A program made the position numbers and the translations under genes. Positions 14,541 to 15,056 of a stretch of DNA of 15,056 nt are shown piece by piece. Below the pieces are notes generated by a model. The model worked only from the letters and a program-made list of their open reading frames with translations. It did no database searches and was not told where the DNA came from. Numbering within the stretch: position 1 is the first letter of the stretch; every line of letters begins with the position of its first letter. The DNA is from Alphaproteobacteria bacterium (GTDB taxonomy: Bacteria; Pseudomonadota; Alphaproteobacteria; Rhizobiales; Aestuariivirgaceae), in the NCBI GenBank assembly GCA_024279045.1, contig JAJRRZ010000150.1:1-15056 (forward strand), written 5' to 3'.

Positions 14541-14701
14541 GGGTCTGGTCTCAATACCTGAGCACTCCCCATGTGCATTTTGGCTTCATATCAGACGGTT
14601 TTTCGTTCTTGCCAATAGCTCCACTATTGCCCGCGAACGAAAAACCGCTGCCATTTTGCCAACATGCCCATGAGAAGCACTCATTTATTGAGACCAGACC
14701 C
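14541..14701 (+). repeat. Palindromic element, copy 3
   Basis: A 161-bp imperfect palindrome in the same orientation as copy 2 and about as well preserved. Terminal repeats GGGTCTGGTCTCAATA and TATTGAGACCAGACCC match perfectly over 16 bp. CGGTTTTTCGTTC pairs with GAACGAAAAACCG, and GCCAATAG with CTATTG about a centre at 14621. Flanking bases are TT and TG, so no target duplication is visible. It lies between the stop of the unrecognised gene (14724) and the start of the Crp-type regulator (14497). Confidence 0.93.
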
Positions 14702-14723
14702 TGACGCTCCATCCCGTTGTTGT

Positions 14724-15056
14724 TCAGCCACCGAGCAGGCGCGCCAGCCAGCCACGTTGTCGGCCCTGCCGTGGTTGTGGCAGTGGCGCCAGATCATCGG
14801 GCAATTCCGGCTTCATGCGCGAAAGCGTCCAGCGCGGCTTCACCTCGCCGCCGCAGCCACAGGCCGATCCCATCTTGCGCGGGTCGAACAACTTGATCAG
14901 GGAAGGATTGTCCAGATCGTCCAGATAGGCGAAGCCGCAGTAATCCTCACGGTGCCGCTTGCGCAGAAAAGCTTCCGCCTCGTCGAGGAATGCCAGAAAT
15001 TCTTCCGGCGGCAAGGGGGCATCGGGAATGGTGGAAGAGGAGAAGTCGCGCACGAA
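14724..15056 (-). CDS. Unrecognised protein, N-terminus beyond the window
   Basis: At least 110 codons are open and run off the window edge. A GTG at 15053 could be a start, but the frame continues to the last bases, so the gene is best treated as partial. Visible features are an acidic, helical segment (PPEEFLAFLDEAEAFLRKRH) and DYCGFAYLDDLDNPSLIKLF. A short GSACGCGGE motif has two cysteines one residue apart, after an earlier Cys in DYCGF. The tail is proline- and arginine-rich, ending in GWLARLLGG. Together the three cysteines could bind a metal or cluster, but I do not recognise the family. It lies upstream of the Crp-type regulator on the same strand, separated by palindromic copy 3. Confidence 0.65.
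   Translation of the reverse strand, partial: FVRDFSSSTIPDAPLPPEEFLAFLDEAEAFLRKRHREDYCGFAYLDDLDNPSLIKLFDPRKMGSACGCGGEVKPRWTLSRMKPELPDDLAPLPQPRQGRQRGWLARLLGG

Noticed and set aside
1..15056. CRISPR arrays, tRNA or rRNA genes, phage genes
   Set aside because: No regularly spaced short repeats, no tRNA T-loop/acceptor pattern and no phage proteins were seen on either strand.

Overview
The window is a GC-rich, densely coded stretch of bacterial chromosome, most likely from a proteobacterium. Several genes have an alphaproteobacterial flavour: a LysM protein with a 'PGNNLWNIAR' motif, a NuoE/L21-associated helix-hairpin-helix domain, a CinA-type amidase beside ispD and ispF, and an ELM1-family protein. 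Genus cannot be read from the sequence, and separate rather than fused ispD and ispF are atypical for many alphaproteobacteria.

Layout. (1) 1-410: a broken IS5-family transposase, cut by the window edge and by an internal deletion. (2) 494-5200, minus strand: four consecutive envelope-type genes. They encode a LysM/Ig-like anchored protein, a BON + OmpA-C anchored protein, a previously easy-to-miss 51-residue membrane protein, and a membrane-anchored protein with two nearly identical helix-hairpin-helix domains. (3) 5201-5739: divergent regulatory region with a good sigma70-like promoter for ispD. (4) 5740-7972, plus strand: ispD, ispF (isoprenoid MEP pathway) and a pncC/cinA-type amidase. 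(5) 8027-8106: terminator hairpins, one with an 18-bp perfect stem, between the convergent amidase and MerR genes. (6) 8196-10455, minus strand: a MerR-family regulator, a DsrC/TusE-like protein that lacks both signature cysteines, and an ELM1-family protein. (7) 10524-12404, plus strand: a SulP anion transporter with STAS domain and a cysteine-bearing tail. (8) 12589-15056, minus strand: dusA, a Crp/Fnr-family regulator without iron-sulfur cysteines, and an unrecognised gene running off the window.

The most unusual structure is a family of three dispersed, imperfectly palindromic elements of about 160 bp (8682-8847, 12428-12590, 14541-14701). Each could fold end to end into one long hairpin, and each sits just after a gene 3' end. 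They look like non-autonomous MITE-like or REP/BIME-like elements. One of them supplies part of the dusA stop codon. Other points worth attention are the cysteine-less DsrC homologue next to a sulfate-type transporter, the 444-bp internal tandem duplication in the first minus-strand gene, and the compact envelope gene cluster.
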